From contig JAQGDQ010000012.1 of assembly GCA_030141605.1 (NCBI GenBank), positions 1,134,359 through 1,198,358 of the forward strand: a stretch of 64,000 nucleotides of DNA. Direction: 5' to 3'. How positions within the stretch are numbered: position 1 is the first letter of the stretch; each line of letters begins with the position of its first letter. Shown piece by piece: positions 61,549-64,000 of this stretch. Position numbers and translations under genes: made by a program. Origin of the DNA: Tubiluchus corallicola. Its lineage: Eukaryota; Priapulida; Priapulimorpha; Priapulimorphida; Tubiluchidae. Under the pieces are notes generated by a model. The model was not told the origin of the DNA, did no database searches, and was given only the letters and a program-made list of their open reading frames with translations.

Positions 61549-62149
61549 TTCTGTTTAATAGTAACAAACTATTCGTGCTAAATTTAGTGTTAATTTTGTT
61601 GCTAATTTTTGTTATTATTTCGTACGTCGGACTATCTGTGCAAGATACATTATTTTGCAAATGGTTTTATACTGTAGTTATGCAATACTGAGTATTTGTA
61701 TAACATAAAAGTGAGCTTACAATCATTAGTACTAATTACAATCTAGAAAAAGTTTTTCAAGTTACTTATTACATTTAAGAAATATGGTGTCAAATACCTG
61801 ACAAGCCTGTGCGTTCTTACTAACAAACCACTTTGAATGAAGACCGGCTCAATTAATGGCCACACTACAACCTGGCAACTTAATATTTTATTAGCCAGTT
61901 TAAAAAGTTCACCTGGTGATGATTTACAATTTTCACAATGCTTTCACTCGTTTCTTTGGTTCTTCTGTAGGACTGAGTTTCTTGATTTAAATTCAAATTT
62001 TTTTCTATTTGATTGAGTTTCCTAATCTAAATTCAAATGTTTTGCTTGCTAATTTAAATTTTGTTTCACCGCATTCGCCATATTATTTACTGTTCGCCAG
62101 TTTTAATTTTAAACTCGCGTGAACTCATTGTTGTTAATTTTTACCAACT

Positions 62150-62370
62150 TATTTTTATTTTCTTGCTGTTTTCATATTGTTGATTATTATTAATTTGTGT
62201 ATACCGACTTGACAAGGTCATTTTACTTTCTTTAATTTTGGATAGGGGTGGCTGACGTGGTGACAGTTGATTTTTTTCGCCACCCCGTCTCGTTCTTTTT
62301 TGATTATATTTTTGCTTTTACTTATCTTTATCTTGTAAAATATTAGAGACGAATTACTTACTTACTTGCT
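62150..62370 (+). mobile_element. probable LINE 3' end with (ACTT)n tail
   Basis: A T-rich stretch containing CTGACGTGGTGACAGTTG and CGCCACCCCGTCTCG runs into TTGTAAAATATTAGAGACG followed by AATTACTTACTTACTT. A short tandem tail after a stem-like UTR is typical of CR1/L2-like LINE 3' ends. No coding part is seen. Confidence 0.4.
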
Positions 62371-64000
62371 GCTAAAATAGATGTTTAGGATGTATTTTGA
62401 ATTTTTCTCGTACAATGTCGTAATTTTTTAGCATAGGGTATATTTAATGTCGTAATAACATGTAAAAGTTTTTAATTGAGCGTAGACGCAGACACTGTCG
62501 GTGAACCTAGAGACTAAGAAATATACCAAAGGCATAATGCAAACATGGCTATAAACAATGAATGCAGATCAAACATGGGACTGAAACGCTTTCGCAAGTA
62601 ACAACAATGTAACTACTTAGTATTAACACGCATAATAATTATTGTTTGTTTTATTCTTCGTGCAGTCAGAATGGGTAAGAAAGAGTCTGCTTCTAAGTTG
62701 CAAGGGATTTTGTTGAAAATTTTTTTGTACTATAAAACAGCAACTGTGTAACTCCGCATTGCACATTTGTAATCTATCAATTAAAAAAATACAGCACATC
62801 ATATGACCGCGTATGTTACAGGTTCTTATATAACCGCAAGGAAGGCCTACCAAGTACCGACAGTTCGAAGTTTCTGTTCCGTCTTCTCTCCTTGACATCT
62901 ATATACGGTTACAGTAACTATATAGGTCTAACTCATTGTCTCCTTATGTAGTCGGCGACTATAAGTATAACAACCAGTTTGAGTGAATTAAATTTTGGAC
63001 CCCCATATTAAAGGTACGGACTTGTTCCTGTGTAAACAGCGGGTAAGATGGCATGTAATTTTTAAACTTTTCTGCTATTCTTAATTTGGCTTTCTTCATG
63101 TGCAAGATGTACATCAATAACAAAAACTTAAAATTTTGGGTAAATAAGTAAAAGTTCCCCAATCGATAGTGTCAAAATAAACAAGTCACTGCTAAACCCA
63201 TCCTTGGTTGTCAGAGTCCGGGCGTACACTCACAATTGACGAATTCGTATAATGGACAATAAAATCAGCGAGTGCCTTTGTCGTATTATGCCATAGTTCA
63301 ATACTTTTAACACCTTCTGCCAATAGAATTCCAAAAGGCGAAAATTTCAGCGACCATGCGCATCACGCCATGCACTTGCTAATAGAATCTTACCCCAGAA
63401 ACAAGTATTAAAGCCGGATGTATCGCTGGGCAAAAAACAGGAATTTGTCTGTCTATCATGAACTTAGCAGCTGTTTATGTTTTGCGACAGAACAGTAATT
63501 TTACACCTCCAACTTTTTGCTTGTTTCAAATCTCTAATCAGTGACGCCATTATGATGGTAGGATATAAGCAAGATGTTGCTAAATCTTAAACACTAAAAA
63601 TTATTATGTATTCATTTAGTTTTAAAACGTTGATTAACGATCCAGATAATTAGGCATTAGTCGTAACTTATCTTAACAAACGAATTCGAAAGTCTACATT
63701 GTTATTAAAGCGGTAAACATTAATAATTTTATTGTAGGCCCAATATAGCGGCCATTTTGTTAGCTGGACTTAATGGTACATAGCTGAATGAGACGCTAAT
63801 TATTCGAGCCTACAAAAAACCGATATCTGCAAAAGAGAGTAACAATGTCGTTTACACGGAAATTACACATTCAGAAACATACAAAGCATTATTCAAGAAA
63901 AGTAAACTTAGCATTTTGGAAGCTCAACAAACTTTCTAGGGTTACCATTGTCTAAATTCTCGACTTGTGAAGAACACATCTAAGCAGTCGGCATAGTTTT
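62371..64000. other. gene-free right end of the window
   Basis: No recognised gene. The minus-strand frame at 62623-62898 (91 codons, Cys-rich) and others are not similar to any family I know, and their base composition does not stand out. Confidence 0.5.

Overview
ORGANISM. The window is nuclear DNA from an invertebrate animal. The genes are split by many introns (often 0.3-2 kb, nearly all GT..AG), the DNA is AT-rich, and there are microsatellites, LINE remnants, MITEs and a tRNA-derived SINE. The protein set is animal (mitochondrial-type P450, the splicing factor RED/IK, GRHPR, peptidylarginine deiminase). A sponge, cnidarian or other marine invertebrate would fit, but the sequence alone does not settle the phylum. 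There are no operons, CRISPR arrays or prokaryotic signals. LAYOUT. 1-3098 (+): last three exons of a TMT1-like class I SAM-dependent methyltransferase; its 5' part lies off the window. 3099-8918: gene-free, with low-complexity DNA, a LINE C-terminal scrap and a ~0.68-kb inverted-repeat element. 8919-19991 (+): a complete ten-exon mitochondrial-type cytochrome P450 (532 aa), with a large foldback element in intron 8. 19992-25458: repeats and a decayed endonuclease/RT LINE on the minus strand. 25459-36643 (-): a complete 15-exon RED/IK gene (554 aa), with a TA-flanked 1,001-bp pogo/Tigger-like element in its penultimate-but-one intron. 36880-38870 (+): a decayed LINE with RT and RNase H. 39364-40461 (+): an intronless GRHPR gene. 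42183-48398 (-): ten exons of a peptidylarginine deiminase (PADI) that keeps all catalytic residues; its N-terminal domain exons were not found. 48399-64000: no convincing gene; it holds a ~2.5-kb DNA transposon with ~240-bp inverted ends and internally inverted coding pieces, a GCGAGTT-rich MITE, a SINE, a ~443-bp (CATA)n array, degenerate tandem repeats, and a few orphan exon-like ORFs. HOW THE GENES RELATE. The five genes are unrelated in pathway: small-molecule methylation, mitochondrial monooxygenation, spliceosome activation, glyoxylate/hydroxypyruvate reduction and protein citrullination. They look like ordinary neighbours, not a cluster. All exon joins were worked out by hand from splice sites, reading phase and family resemblance. 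I found no clear new multi-gene system. The most interesting items are the invertebrate PADI gene with a changed second calcium site, the internally inverted transposon, the foldback element inside the P450 gene, and the intronless GRHPR next to a LINE.
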